Positions 8,262 to 17,055 of a stretch of 64,000 bases of DNA are shown here, piece by piece. Source of the stretch: Flavobacteriales bacterium. GTDB taxonomy: Bacteria > Bacteroidota > Bacteroidia > Flavobacteriales_F > PHOS-HE28. A program made the translations under genes and the position numbers. The DNA lies in contig JAHBUK010000001.1 of NCBI GenBank assembly GCA_019638115.1, positions 948,238 to 1,012,237 on the forward strand, given 5' to 3'. Position 1 is the stretch's first letter. The number at the start of each line of letters is the position of its first letter. A model generated the notes under the pieces. It did not search any database, was not told where the DNA came from, and saw only the letters and a list, made by a program, of their open reading frames with translations.

Positions 8262-9980
8262 TCAATTGACCCCGCTTGCCTTCATCACCCGGGTGCTGAA
8301 CTGCTCCGCACCACATTGTACCCGCACCAGGTAGATGCCATCCGCCTGGTTGCGCAAGTCGATCATGGGCATCCCTTGTTGCAAATTCAACGAAGCCCTG
8401 ATCGCCTGCCCCTTGGCATCGAACACCTCCAGCATCGGGCGCTCACAGGCCACATCGGGCAGGTCCATCCAGAACAACCCATCGCCGGGGCTGGGCCAGG
8501 CCATGAAGCTTGCCTGTTCAATGGGGGCTGGCTGCACCCCTGTGCTAAGGCCGGCCAACCGCGCCAGATGCGTGCGCCAGTTGGTGTTCGTATCCGAGGT
8601 GTACAGCACGTAAGATCCAAACAAGAGCGTTGGGCTCAAGTAGTATCCGGTAACCCATACCCCACCGGAAACATCCTGGCAAACCCCGAGGAACACCTCG
8701 TCCTTGTTGCCCACGGGAGAAAGTGCCCACTGCGCGTTCCCGTTCGCATCGTAGCCCACCACGAAGGCATCGTAGGTGAAATTGCCACTGTTCGGAGAAC
8801 GGGTGATGGTCTGGCCGCCATAGCTGGCAGTAGTGCAACGTCACTGACCGCTGATGTAGCAGTCGCCTGCGGCGTTGGTGTACAGGCTGAACGCTTCGTC
8901 CGTGCCATCACCACCGCCACTGCGGGCCCATTGCAGTGCGCCGTTGCTGTTGTACTTCAACAGCATCACATCAAAACCGCTGCCGCTGTTGGTCAGCGTG
9001 GTGCCCGATATGCTCACGCTGGAAGCCGAGAAGTTACCGGCCACATAGACGTTCCCCAGGGCATCGAGCCCAACACCGGCGAACTGATCCAGAGAGTTCA
9101 TCACACCAGGGCCGAGCATGGACTGCCTGGCCCAGAGTGGATCGCCGTTGGTATCGAACTTCAGCAGGAAGGCCGTGGTACCACCTCCGGCGTGGGTGAG
9201 CGATGTATTGCCGAAGGTGAATGAGGTGCTCTCGAAATAACCGACGACATAGGCCTGTCCCGCTGGAGTCACGGCCAGCCCCTTCACCCTGTCGCCGCCT
9301 ACGCCCCCTGCTCGTTTGGCCCAGATCACTTGGCCGGTGGGCGAATACTTCACCAGGAACGCATCCCCTGTGGCGGAAAGGGGGTAGGCATTCGTCAGCG
9401 TGGTGTTCCCAAAGGTGATCGAGTTGCTCATGAAATGCCCGGCGGCATAAATGTTCCCGGCGGCATCCGTTGCCACACCCCACGTATAGTCGTGGTCTTC
9501 GCCACCGGCCACATCGAACCAAAGGATGGCCCCGGTGGAATCGTACTTGGCGATGATGGCGTCCGTGGCACCGAAGGTCCCCTGTGCCGGCAGTGTCCAC
9601 CCGAAATCGATCATCGCGCTGTACCCGTGGCCACCCACGATCACGTTGCCCTGGGCATCGCATGCCACGCTCAAGCCTTGATCGATGGAACCGCCCCCGA
9701 AACGGCGCGACCAAACCACCGTACCATCCGCCCGCCTCTTGCTCACCGAGCCGTCCTGGCTGTTGGTGCTGTTCTGGGCGCCCTCGAAATTGCCGTTCCC
9801 GAACGAGCCCGTGATGACCACATTGCCGAACGGATCGGCGGCGACCGCCCTGCCGTTGCTGCTGTAAGTGCTCAACCCCAGGGTTTGGGCGTAGGTCCAG
9901 GTGGGGGCTTGGGCGATGGCCGCACCTGAGGCGAGGATCATGAACATCCCCATGGTCGCAATGGCGGTCGTCCTGAGCAT
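8262..9980 (-). pseudogene. SBBP-repeat T9SS protein interrupted by one in-frame TGA
   Basis: Read through, this is a 572-residue secreted protein. It has a signal peptide (MLRTTAIATMGMFMILASGA), a series of beta-propeller SBBP-like repeats (YAAGHFMSNSITFGNTTL, YVVGYFESTSFTFGNTSL, YVAGNFSASSVSISGTTL) and a T9SS type A sorting domain near the C-terminus (MAWPSPGDGLFWMDLP ... ADGIYLVRV). A TGA at 8843-8841 interrupts the frame. Both halves are in the same frame, and the repeat pattern continues immediately after the stop (YISGQ*RCTTASYGGQTIT), with the stop exactly where other repeats have Phe. Truncation would remove the export signal, so the truncated product should not be secreted normally. 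A base-calling error is the main alternative. Confidence 0.85.
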
Positions 9981-10124
9981 GGTATCCTGGTTTTGAAGCT
10001 TCGAAAGTACCTTGAAATGCTGGTGTGCAGTTATCCATCAACACCCGTCGGGGATCGGATCGGCATGGCACGCGAGCGGGGCCGAAGAACATCCCAACCA
10101 GCCCGTTGTTTACCCCTGCGACCC

Positions 10125-10155
10125 TTGGCCACAAGGCGCTTGGACCCTACCTTTG
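10125..10155 (+). promoter_or_regulatory. Bacteroidota-type promoter of the suf operon
   Basis: TTGG at 10125-10128 is followed after 19 bp by TACCTTTG at 10148-10155, an exact match to the -7 box TAnnTTTG. The start codon of sufA is 45 bp downstream, with the palindromic operator between them. Confidence 0.7.
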
Positions 10156-10169
10156 CGACCGAAATCTTG

Positions 10170-10186
10170 TTTAGACCGCTTCTAAA
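10170..10186. promoter_or_regulatory. Palindromic operator in front of sufA
   Basis: A perfect inverted repeat TTTAGA-ccgct-TCTAAA lies just downstream of the -7 box, where a bound repressor would block initiation. The sequence stands out in a GC-rich genome. TTTAGA/TCTAAA palindromes resemble sites for iron-responsive or Fe-S-responsive regulators in Bacteroidota, but the regulator identity is inference. Confidence 0.6.
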
Positions 10187-10200
10187 TAAGAACGAAGCAC

Positions 10201-10527
10201 ATGATCAAAGTCTCCGAGAACGCCAAGTCCGAAGTGACCAAGCTGCTGACCATGGAAGGCCGCGGGCCGGACCACTTCGTGCGCGTAGGCGTGAAAGGCG
10301 GCGGCTGCAGCGGCCTGATGTACGACCTCGATTTCGACAACGAGATGAAGGACGGCGACAAGGTCTTCGAGGACAACGGCGTGAAGGTGGTGGTGGACAA
10401 GAAGAGCCTACTGTACCTCCTGGGCACCACCCTCGACTTCAGCGGAGGCCTCAACGGCAAGGGTTTCCAGTTCATCAACCCCAACGCGAACAGGACGTGC
10501 GGGTGCGGGGAAAGCTTCAGCATTTGA
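10201..10527 (+). CDS. sufA: A-type Fe-S carrier protein (HesB/IscA/SufA family)
   Basis: This 108-residue A-type carrier accepts nascent Fe-S clusters and passes them to apoproteins. The three ligand cysteines are present: one in VKGGGCSGLMYDL and two in the C-terminal CGCGESF. The length is typical of the family. It is the first gene of the suf cluster, preceded by a consensus promoter and a palindromic operator, and separated from sufB by a repeat-filled gap. The protein is cytoplasmic. Confidence 0.95.
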   Translation: MIKVSENAKSEVTKLLTMEGRGPDHFVRVGVKGGGCSGLMYDLDFDNEMKDGDKVFEDNGVKVVVDKKSLLYLLGTTLDFSGGLNGKGFQFINPNANRTCGCGESFSI

Positions 10528-10534
10528 ATACGAT

Positions 10535-10646
10535 GAACCGCGACGACGCAACGACGCAACGCAAATGCGACCCATGTGCTCGGCGGGTACCGATTCGCTT
10601 TGAACTCACCTTGCTAACCCGTCGCGTCGTCGCGTCGTCGCGGTTA
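10535..10646. repeat. REP-like inverted repeat pair (CGACGACGC family), copies 1 and 2
   Basis: The left arm (10535-10562) reads GAACCGCGACGACGCAACGA onward. The right arm (10618-10646) is its near-perfect reverse complement, ending GTCGTCGCGGTT. The arms are separated by about 55 bp and fill the sufA-sufB gap, so the transcript could form a long hairpin. The same element recurs at 14766-14863, 15354-15381 and 17011-17040. Confidence 0.9.
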
Positions 10647-10658
10647 ATATTCTGAGCT

Positions 10659-12107
10659 ATGGCACAAGACACCGACGACATCCTCCGCGAGGTAACCGAA
10701 AAGGAATACGCCTACGGTTTCGTCACGGACATCGAGAGCGAGAAAGCCGAGAAGGGCCTGAACGAAGGCATCGTGCGTTTCATCAGCGCCAAGAAGAACG
10801 AGCCCGAGTGGATGCTGGAGTGGAGGCTCGAAGCCTTCCGCCTGTGGCAGAAGATGGAAGAGCCTGAGTGGGCGCACATCCACTACCCGAAGATCGATTA
10901 CCAGAACGCCTACTACTACAGCGCGCCGAAGAAGAAGCCGCAGCTCAACAGCCTGGACGAAGCCGATCCCGAATTGGTGAAGACCTTCGAGAAGTTGGGC
11001 ATCTCGCTGGAAGAGCAAAAGCGTTTGGTGGGCGTGGCGGTGGACGTGGTGTTCGACAGCGTGAGCGTGAAGACCACCTTCCGCGAAACACTGAAAGAGA
11101 AAGGCATCATCTTCTGCAGCTTCAGCGATGCTGTGCAGGAGCACCCCGAGCTGGTGAAGAAGTACATCGGCAGTGTGGTGCCGCGCACCGACAACTACTT
11201 CGCTGCGCTCAACAGCGCCGTGTTCAGCGACGGCAGCTTCTGCTACATCCCGCCGGGCGTGCGCTGCCCCATGGAGCTCAGCACCTACTTCCGCATCAAC
11301 GAGGCCATGACCGGCCAGTTCGAGCGCACGCTGCTGATCGCCGACGAGGGTGCGTACGTGAGCTACCTCGAAGGCTGCACCGCCCCCATCCGCGACGAGC
11401 ACCAGCTGCACGCCGCCGTGGTGGAACTCGTGGCGCTGAAGGACGCCGAGATCAAGTACAGCACCGTCCAGAACTGGTACCCCGGCGACAAGGAGGGCAA
11501 GGGCGGCATCTACAACTTCGTCACCAAGCGCGGCATCTGCCTCGGCGACAACAGCAAGATCAGCTGGACGCAGGTGGAGACCGGCAGCGCCATCACCTGG
11601 AAGTACCCCAGCTGCGTGCTGAAGGGCGACCACAGCATCGGGGAGTTCTACAGCGTGGCGGTGACCAACAACCGGCAGCAGGCCGACACCGGCACCAAGA
11701 TGGTCCACATCGGCAAGGGCACCAAGAGCACCATCGTGAGCAAGGGCATCAGCGCGGGCCTCAGCAACAACAGCTACCGCGGTCTGGTGAAGATCGGCCG
11801 GGGCGCGAAGGGCGCACGCAACTTCAGCCAGTGCGATTCACTGTTGCTCGGCGACCGCTGCGGCGCGCACACCTTCCCCTACATCGAGAGCGAGAACCCG
11901 AGCGCGATGGTGGAACACGAGGCCACCACGAGCAAGATCGGCGAGGACCAGATCTTCTACCTCAACCAGCGGGGGATCGAGACGGAGAAAGCGGTCTCGT
12001 TGATCGTTAATGGCTACTGCAAGGAAGTGCTGAACCAGTTGCCGATGGAGTTCGCGGTGGAGGCGCAGAAACTGTTGGCTGTAAGCCTTGAAGGATCTGT
12101 CGGGTAA
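10659..12107 (+). CDS. sufB: Fe-S cluster assembly scaffold SufB
   Basis: This 482-residue scaffold subunit of the SufBC2D complex is the site where sulfur from SufS/SufE and iron are assembled into a cluster. Family features include the N-terminal [15 protein letters not shown], the [10 protein letters not shown] segment, the beta-helix core with [20 protein letters not shown] and [20 protein letters not shown], and the C-terminal [21 protein letters not shown]. The length is standard. The start is ATG 10659, directly after the repeat pair. An unrelated four-helix-bundle gene, flanked by different repeats, separates it from sufC. The protein is cytoplasmic. Confidence 0.97.
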   Translation: MAQDTDDILREVTEKEYAYGFVTDIESEKAEKGLNEGIVRFISAKKNEPEWMLEWRLEAFRLWQKMEEPEWAHIHYPKIDYQNAYYYSAPKKKPQLNSLDEADPELVKTFEKLGISLEEQKRLVGVAVDVVFDSVSVKTTFRETLKEKGIIFCSFSDAVQEHPELVKKYIGSVVPRTDNYFAALNSAVFSDGSFCYIPPGVRCPMELSTYFRINEAMTGQFERTLLIADEGAYVSYLEGCTAPIRDEHQLHAAVVELVALKDAEIKYSTVQNWYPGDKEGKGGIYNFVTKRGICLGDNSKISWTQVETGSAITWKYPSCVLKGDHSIGEFYSVAVTNNRQQADTGTKMVHIGKGTKSTIVSKGISAGLSNNSYRGLVKIGRGAKGARNFSQCDSLLLGDRCGAHTFPYIESENPSAMVEHEATTSKIGEDQIFYLNQRGIETEKAVSLIVNGYCKEVLNQLPMEFAVEAQKLLAVSLEGSVG

Positions 12108-12113
12108 TTCAAA

Positions 12114-12222
12114 AATTGCTGATTGCTGATTCGCTGGTCCAACCCTCACCGCTACACCGAAACCACTTCACTCCACCCCAGATCGGCGATCAGCAAATCA
12201 GCCATTCACAAATCAGCAATTG
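12114..12222. repeat. Inverted repeats of the ATTGCTGATT family, left of the four-helix gene
   Basis: AATTGCTGATTGCTGATT at 12114-12131 faces reverse-complement runs ATCAGCAAATCAGCC and AAATCAGCAATTGA at about 12189-12222. A third copy of the reverse form lies at 12655-12677, right of the inserted gene. Confidence 0.85.
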
Positions 12223-12226
12223 AACT

Positions 12227-12640
12227 ATGGCCCATTACACAGCTTTTGAGGACTTGCCCATCTGGCAACAAGCAAGAGAAATCTGTAAGGATGTGTATGC
12301 CCTGACCTCGAAAGGTTCCTTCGCACGGGACTTTTCGTTGAAAGATCAAATCAATAGGTCGTCCGGGTCTTGCATGGACAACATCGCGGAAGGTTTTGAA
12401 CGCGACGGCAACAAAGAATTCAAACAATTCCTCGCGATCTCCAAAGGGTCGATTGGAGAGACCCGATCGCAACTCTACCGTGCCTTGGATCGTGCGCACA
12501 TCACGCAAGAAGAATTCGACCACGTGTTCTACAAGTGCAAGACAGAGAGCCGGGATATCGGAAGCTTCATGCGCTACCTCAGGGACAGCGAGAAGAAGGG
12601 AAACAAGTTCAGCGCATCAACTCCTCGGATCAACCACTGA
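12227..12640 (+). CDS. Four-helix bundle protein (23S rRNA-IVP / TIGR02436 family)
   Basis: This 137-residue protein of the S23/four-helix-bundle family has the hallmark segments LPIWQQAREICKDVY, SLKDQINRSSGSCMDNIAEG and FLAISKGSIGETRSQLYRAL. Relatives are found inside 23S rRNA intervening sequences and scattered in Bacteroidota genomes, and are structurally related to the retroelement accessory protein Avd. The biochemical role is unknown. It interrupts the usual sufB-sufC neighbourhood, is flanked on both sides by ATTGCTGATT-type repeats, and its codons are visibly less GC-rich than those of sufB and sufC, so it looks like a later insertion. I find no reverse transcriptase or template repeat nearby. 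Confidence 0.92.
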   Translation: MAHYTAFEDLPIWQQAREICKDVYALTSKGSFARDFSLKDQINRSSGSCMDNIAEGFERDGNKEFKQFLAISKGSIGETRSQLYRALDRAHITQEEFDHVFYKCKTESRDIGSFMRYLRDSEKKGNKFSASTPRINH

Positions 12641-12654
12641 CGGTGGTGCGAAGG

Positions 12655-12677
12655 GAATCAGCAATCAGCAATTCAGC
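12655..12677. repeat. ATTGCTGATT-family repeat, right of the four-helix gene
   Basis: GAATCAGCAATCAGCAATTC lies immediately before the sufC start codon. It is the same family as 12114-12222 and completes the flanking of the inserted gene. Confidence 0.85.
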
Positions 12678-13424
<747 letters not shown>

Positions 13425-13467
13425 ACGGCTCATGGAACGCACAACGTTTGATCAACGCACCCGTACC

Positions 13468-13486
13468 GTCGACCCCCAGGGTCGAC
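13468..13486. repeat. Short perfect hairpin in the sufC-sufD gap
   Basis: GTCGACCC-CCA-GGGTCGAC is an 8-bp stem with a 3-base loop located 10 bp before the sufD start. No T tract follows, so it is not a classical terminator. It may tune sufD translation or mRNA stability. Confidence 0.6.
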
Positions 13487-13496
13487 CCGTGAAGCC

Positions 13497-14762
13497 ATGA
13501 GCACTGCAATTGCAATGAACCCCAAAGCCACCGTGCTCCCGCAGCTCGAGGGAAGCACCTGGCCCGGCGCCGCCGAAGCAGTCGCCCAGGTGCATGCACT
13601 GCCTGTGCCCACCAGCAAGACCGAGGCTTGGAAGTACACCCGCGTGGCCAAGCTGTTCAACCAGCCCTATGCTGCACCGAAGGGCGAAGTGAACGTGGCT
13701 CTGCCCGCACGCCTTCCATTCGGGGCAACGCGTGTGGTCTTCGTGAACGGCCATTTCCGCGCGGACCTCAGTGACGACCTGAAAGGTCAGAAGGGTGTCG
13801 TCATCGACAGCCTGACGCATCACCTCTCCCACGGTCCCGTGAAGGAGCACTACGGCACACTGGCGCCCACCAACGAGCGCCTCTTCACCGCCATGAACAC
13901 CGCCGCGCCCACCGACGGCCTGATCCTGCTGGTGACCAAGGGCGTGAAGGTGGAGAAGCCGATCCACGTCTTGCATGTCACCACGTGGGAGCGACAGCTG
14001 GTGCAGCCGCGCGACCTGTTCATGCTGCAAGAAGGCTCAGAGGCAGAGGTCATTGTTGAACATATCGCCCTCGATACGCCCGAGGCTTTCGTCAACAGTG
14101 TACGCGAGTGCGTGGTGGGCGAAGGCGCGCGCCTCACGATCCACAAGCTGCAACACGAATCGAACGGACCTGCGAACATCAGCTTTGAGGGTGTGCGCGT
14201 GGATGCTAAAGGCCATTACAGCATCAGCACTACGACACTCGATGGCGCGCTGATCCGCAACGAGGTGAAGGTGTCGCTCGCCGGTCCGGAGGCGCATGCC
14301 GAATTGAACGGCGTGTACCTGCTGAACGGCACCACGCACTGCGACAACCACACCTACATCGGACACGACGTGCCGGACTGCACCAGCGACGAGCTCTACA
14401 AGGGCATCGTGGCGGGCAAGGGTACCAGCGTCTTCAACGGCAAGGTGTACGTGAAACAGGACGCCCAACGCACGCGGGCCTACCAGAGCAACGCCAACAT
14501 ACTGCTCGGCGACGACGCCAAAGTGTACACCAAGCCCGAGCTGGAGATCTACGCCGACGACGTGAAGTGCAGCCACGGGTGTACCATCGGCCGGCTGGAC
14601 GAGAAGGGGCTGTTCTACCTGCGTTCGCGTGGTGTGAGCGAGGCCGAGGCACGCAAGCTGATGGCCCATGCGTTCATCACCGAGGTGGTGGAGCGGGTGC
14701 AGAACGAGGAATGGAAGGCGGTGTTGACCAGCCTCATCGACGCTAAGCTCGTAACGCTATGA
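13497..14762 (+). CDS. sufD: Fe-S cluster assembly protein SufD
   Basis: This 421-residue partner of SufB in the SufBC2D scaffold is needed for iron acquisition. Recognisable features are the N-terminal segment SKTEAWKYTRVAKLF, the beta-helix core (HCDNHTYIGHDVPDCTSDEL, YKGIVAGKGTSVFNGKVYV) and the C-terminal block KCSHGCTIGRLDEKGLFYL with RGVSEAEARKLM. The start is ATG 13497. MNPKATVLPQ, five codons later, is an alternative. A repeat-filled gap separates it from sufS. Confidence 0.96.
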   Translation: MSTAIAMNPKATVLPQLEGSTWPGAAEAVAQVHALPVPTSKTEAWKYTRVAKLFNQPYAAPKGEVNVALPARLPFGATRVVFVNGHFRADLSDDLKGQKGVVIDSLTHHLSHGPVKEHYGTLAPTNERLFTAMNTAAPTDGLILLVTKGVKVEKPIHVLHVTTWERQLVQPRDLFMLQEGSEAEVIVEHIALDTPEAFVNSVRECVVGEGARLTIHKLQHESNGPANISFEGVRVDAKGHYSISTTTLDGALIRNEVKVSLAGPEAHAELNGVYLLNGTTHCDNHTYIGHDVPDCTSDELYKGIVAGKGTSVFNGKVYVKQDAQRTRAYQSNANILLGDDAKVYTKPELEIYADDVKCSHGCTIGRLDEKGLFYLRSRGVSEAEARKLMAHAFITEVVERVQNEEWKAVLTSLIDAKLVTL

Positions 14763-14765
14763 GGG

Positions 14766-14863
14766 TTAACCGCGACGACGCGACGACGCGACGTGAGCTC
14801 ATCAAATACAGCTCCGGCAGTGTGGTTTGCATTTTCGTTGCGTCGTCGCGTCGTCGCGGTTCA
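14766..14863. repeat. REP-like inverted repeat pair (CGACGACGC family), copies 3 and 4
   Basis: The left arm 14766-14793 (TTAACCGCGACGACGCGACG onward) and right arm 14836-14863 (ending GTCGTCGCGGTTCAA) are reverse complements about 42 bp apart. They occupy nearly the whole sufD-sufS gap; the right arm ends 14 bp before the sufS start codon. Confidence 0.9.
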
Positions 14864-14877
14864 ACACACTCGCATTC

Positions 14878-16128
14878 ATGAAGCCCGCAGCGGTAAAACC
14901 AGCCTTCGACGTGGAGGAGATCCGTGCGCAGTTCCCCATCCTGAAGGAACTCGTACATGGCAAGCCGCTGGTGTACTTCGACAATGCCGCCACCAGCCAG
15001 AAGCCGCGCCGCGTGATCAAGGCCGAGAGCGCCTACTACGCCACGATCAACGCCAACGTGCATCGCGGTGTGCATACGCTGAGTACCAAGGCCACCGAAG
15101 CGCAGGAAGCCGCGCGCGAGACCATCCGCAAACACATCAACGCCAAGCATGCCCACGAGGTGATCTTTACCAGTGGCACCACGGCGAGCCTGAATCTGGC
15201 GGCGAGCAGCCTGGGGCATTTGCTGCTGAAACCCGGTGATGAAGTGCTGATTAGCGGGATGGAGCACCACGCGAACATCGTTCCCTGGCAGATGGTGTGT
15301 GAGCGGTACGGGGCGGTGTTGAAGGTGATCCCGATCACGGACGAGGGAGAGTTGGAACCGCGACGACGCGACGACGCGACGGAATACTTCAACGAGCGGA
15401 CGAAAGTGTTCGCCATTACGCATGTGAGCAACACGCTGGGCACGATCAACCCGGTGAAGGAACTGATCGCCGAGGCCAGGAAGCGCGGCATCATCACCGT
15501 GGTGGATGGCGCGCAGGCCATCGCGCACCTGAATGTGGACGTGCAGGACCTTGGCTGCGACCTCTACGCGTTCAGCGGGCACAAGGCCTATGGTCCCACA
15601 GGCACGGGTGTGCTCTACGGCCGCGAGGAGCTGCTTAACGTGATGCCCCCCTGGCAGGGCGGCGGCGAGATGATCGATGTGGTCACTTTCGAGAAGACCA
15701 CCTACGCCAAGCTGCCCTTCAAGTTCGAGGCGGGCACACCGCACATCGCCGGCATCATCGGGCTGGGCGAAGCGATCCGCTGGATGGAGGACTACGACAA
15801 GGCCGCCATGGCCGCACACGAGCACCTGCTACTCGAGCATGCCACCAAGGAGCTGCTCGCCATCGATGGCCTGCGCATCATCGGCACAGCAAAGGAGAAG
15901 GTGGGTGTGATCAGTTTCGTGATCAATGGCGTGCACCACTACGACCTCGGCACCCTGCTCGACCAACAGGGCATCGCCGTGCGCACGGGCCACCACTGCA
16001 CCCAGCCGCTGATGGAGCGCTTCGGTGTGAGCGGGACGACAAGGGCGAGCTTCGCGTGTTTCAATACGGTGGAGGAGGTGGAGGTAATGATGGTGGCCAC
16101 GAAGAAGGCCGTGAAGATGTTGCGATGA
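14878..16128 (+). CDS. sufS: Cysteine desulfurase SufS
   Basis: This 416-residue PLP enzyme removes sulfur from cysteine as a persulfide and hands it to SufE. Key elements are LVYFDNAATSQKP, HEVIFTSGTTASLNL, GMEHHANIVPWQ, the PLP lysine in YAFSGHKAYGPTG and the catalytic cysteine in VRTGHHCTQPLM. ATG 14878 (MKPAAVKPAFDVEEIR) is the natural start; the frame upstream only reads through a repeat. Oddly, a copy of the intergenic CGACGACGC repeat lies in frame at 15354-15381 and encodes EPRRRDDATE, where SufS proteins normally have a short hydrophobic helix before NERTK. The active-site parts are intact, so it is probably functional. Confidence 0.96.
   Translation: MKPAAVKPAFDVEEIRAQFPILKELVHGKPLVYFDNAATSQKPRRVIKAESAYYATINANVHRGVHTLSTKATEAQEAARETIRKHINAKHAHEVIFTSGTTASLNLAASSLGHLLLKPGDEVLISGMEHHANIVPWQMVCERYGAVLKVIPITDEGELEPRRRDDATEYFNERTKVFAITHVSNTLGTINPVKELIAEARKRGIITVVDGAQAIAHLNVDVQDLGCDLYAFSGHKAYGPTGTGVLYGREELLNVMPPWQGGGEMIDVVTFEKTTYAKLPFKFEAGTPHIAGIIGLGEAIRWMEDYDKAAMAAHEHLLLEHATKELLAIDGLRIIGTAKEKVGVISFVINGVHHYDLGTLLDQQGIAVRTGHHCTQPLMERFGVSGTTRASFACFNTVEEVEVMMVATKKAVKMLR
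15354..15381. repeat. REP-like repeat copy embedded in the sufS coding sequence
   Basis: This is the same 28-bp element as in the operon gaps (GGAACCGCGACGACGCGACG onward), here as a single arm read in frame inside sufS. It encodes Arg/Asp-rich residues between GEL and YFNERTK. Confidence 0.88.
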
Positions 16129-16571
16129 GCGGAACACTAGCACAGACCCAACAAGAGCTCGTCTCCGAGTTCGCCATGTTCACCGACTGGCAGGACCGCT
16201 ATGAGCACCTGATCGAGCTGGGCAAGGACCTGCCGCTGATCGCACCGGAACACAAGACCGACGATAACCTGGTGCGCGGCTGCCAGAGCAGGGTGTGGCT
16301 CAACGCTGAGTACCGCGCTTCGACTCCGCTCAGCGCTGGTACTGTGCACTTCACCGCCGACAGCGATGCCATGATCACCAAGGGCATTGTGGCCTTGCTG
16401 GTACGCGTGTTCAACGACCGCACGCCGCAGGAGATCATTGGGGCGTCCACGGATTTCATTGACCAGATCGGCCTGCGTGCGCACCTGAGCCCGAACCGCG
16501 CGAACGGGTTGAGCGCGATGGTGGATCAGATGAAACGTTACGCGCTCGCTTACTCAGCACAGTCCCACTGA
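16125..16571 (+). CDS. sufE: Sulfur acceptor protein SufE
   Basis: This 148-residue protein accepts persulfide sulfur from SufS and transfers it to SufB. The catalytic cysteine lies in NLVRGCQSRVW. The N-terminal segment EFAMFTDWQDRYEHLIELGK and the C-terminal LSPNRANGLSAMV are typical. ATG 16125 overlaps the sufS stop (ATGA), which couples translation of the two partner enzymes. The frame is open upstream but has no homology there. Confidence 0.96.
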   Translation: MSGTLAQTQQELVSEFAMFTDWQDRYEHLIELGKDLPLIAPEHKTDDNLVRGCQSRVWLNAEYRASTPLSAGTVHFTADSDAMITKGIVALLVRVFNDRTPQEIIGASTDFIDQIGLRAHLSPNRANGLSAMVDQMKRYALAYSAQSH

Positions 16572-16587
16572 CATGAAAGGCATGGCT

Positions 16588-16666
16588 CACACGGAGGCAC
16601 TGAGACACGGAGGGGATCAACCTCGTGGCGCAATGGCATTTCTCCGTGGCTCCGTGGCTCCGTGTG
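16588..16666. repeat. CACGGAG-type inverted repeat in the sufE-sufT gap
   Basis: The left arm (16588-16612) carries CACACGGAGGCACTGAGACA and the right arm (16642-16666) is built from CTCCGTGG units ending CCGTGTG. The arms are reverse-complementary with about 29 bp between them. It is a different family from the CGACGACGC repeat but has the same architecture and position, ahead of the next start codon. Confidence 0.85.
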
Positions 16667-16688
16667 CGACCCCATCCCCTCTCCTTCC

Positions 16689-17009
16689 ATGACCCCCGAC
16701 GAAAAGAAACACCTTGAAGACCGTGTCATCGACATGCTCAAGAGCGTGTACGACCCGGAGATCCCCGTGGACATCTACGAGCTGGGGCTGATCTACGAGG
16801 TGAACATCAGCGATGAAGCACACGTGGGCATCAAAATGACCTTGACCAGCCCCGCATGCCCAGTTGCCGAAAGCCTGCCCAACGAGGTGGAGCAGAAGGT
16901 GGCGAGCGTTCAGGGCGTGAAGAGCGCCAAGGTGGAGATCACCTTCGAGCCGCCGTGGGACAGGAACATGATGAGCGAGGCGGCGCAACTTGAACTTGGC
17001 TTCATGTAA
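16689..17009 (+). CDS. sufT: DUF59 / SufT-like Fe-S assembly factor
   Basis: This 106-residue MIP18/DUF59-family protein is the auxiliary Fe-S maturation factor commonly encoded in suf operons. Signature elements are SVYDPEIPVDIYELGLIYEV near the N-terminus and MTLTSPACPVAE, with the cysteine that in the family can ligate a cluster, and FEPPWDRNMMSEAAQLELG at the end. The start is ATG 16689 (MTPDEKKHLED). The open frame upstream begins inside the repeat region and is not conserved-looking. Confidence 0.93.
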   Translation: MTPDEKKHLEDRVIDMLKSVYDPEIPVDIYELGLIYEVNISDEAHVGIKMTLTSPACPVAESLPNEVEQKVASVQGVKSAKVEITFEPPWDRNMMSEAAQLELGFM

Positions 17010-17010
17010 T

Positions 17011-17040
17011 TGAACCGCGACGACGCAACGACGCGACGGG
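17011..17040. repeat. REP-like repeat (CGACGACGC family), single arm between sufT and the DUF2480 gene
   Basis: TGAACCGCGACGACGCAACG onward starts 2 bp after the sufT stop. Only one arm is present here, as in sufS. Confidence 0.88.
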
Positions 17041-17055
17041 AACGCAACGAAAGCC

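Noticed and set aside
8841..8843. Recoded TGA (selenocysteine or altered genetic code)
   Set aside because: TGA ends many normal genes in the window, there is no obvious SECIS-like hairpin, and sibling repeats have Phe at this place.
10868..12010. Plus-strand 380-codon frame inside sufB
   Set aside because: It is an Arg/Gln-rich alternate-frame reading of sufB with no domain features.
12227..12640. Diversity-generating retroelement suggested by the Avd-like four-helix protein
   Set aside because: There is no reverse transcriptase, template repeat or variable repeat anywhere near. The gene fits the broader S23-type family instead.
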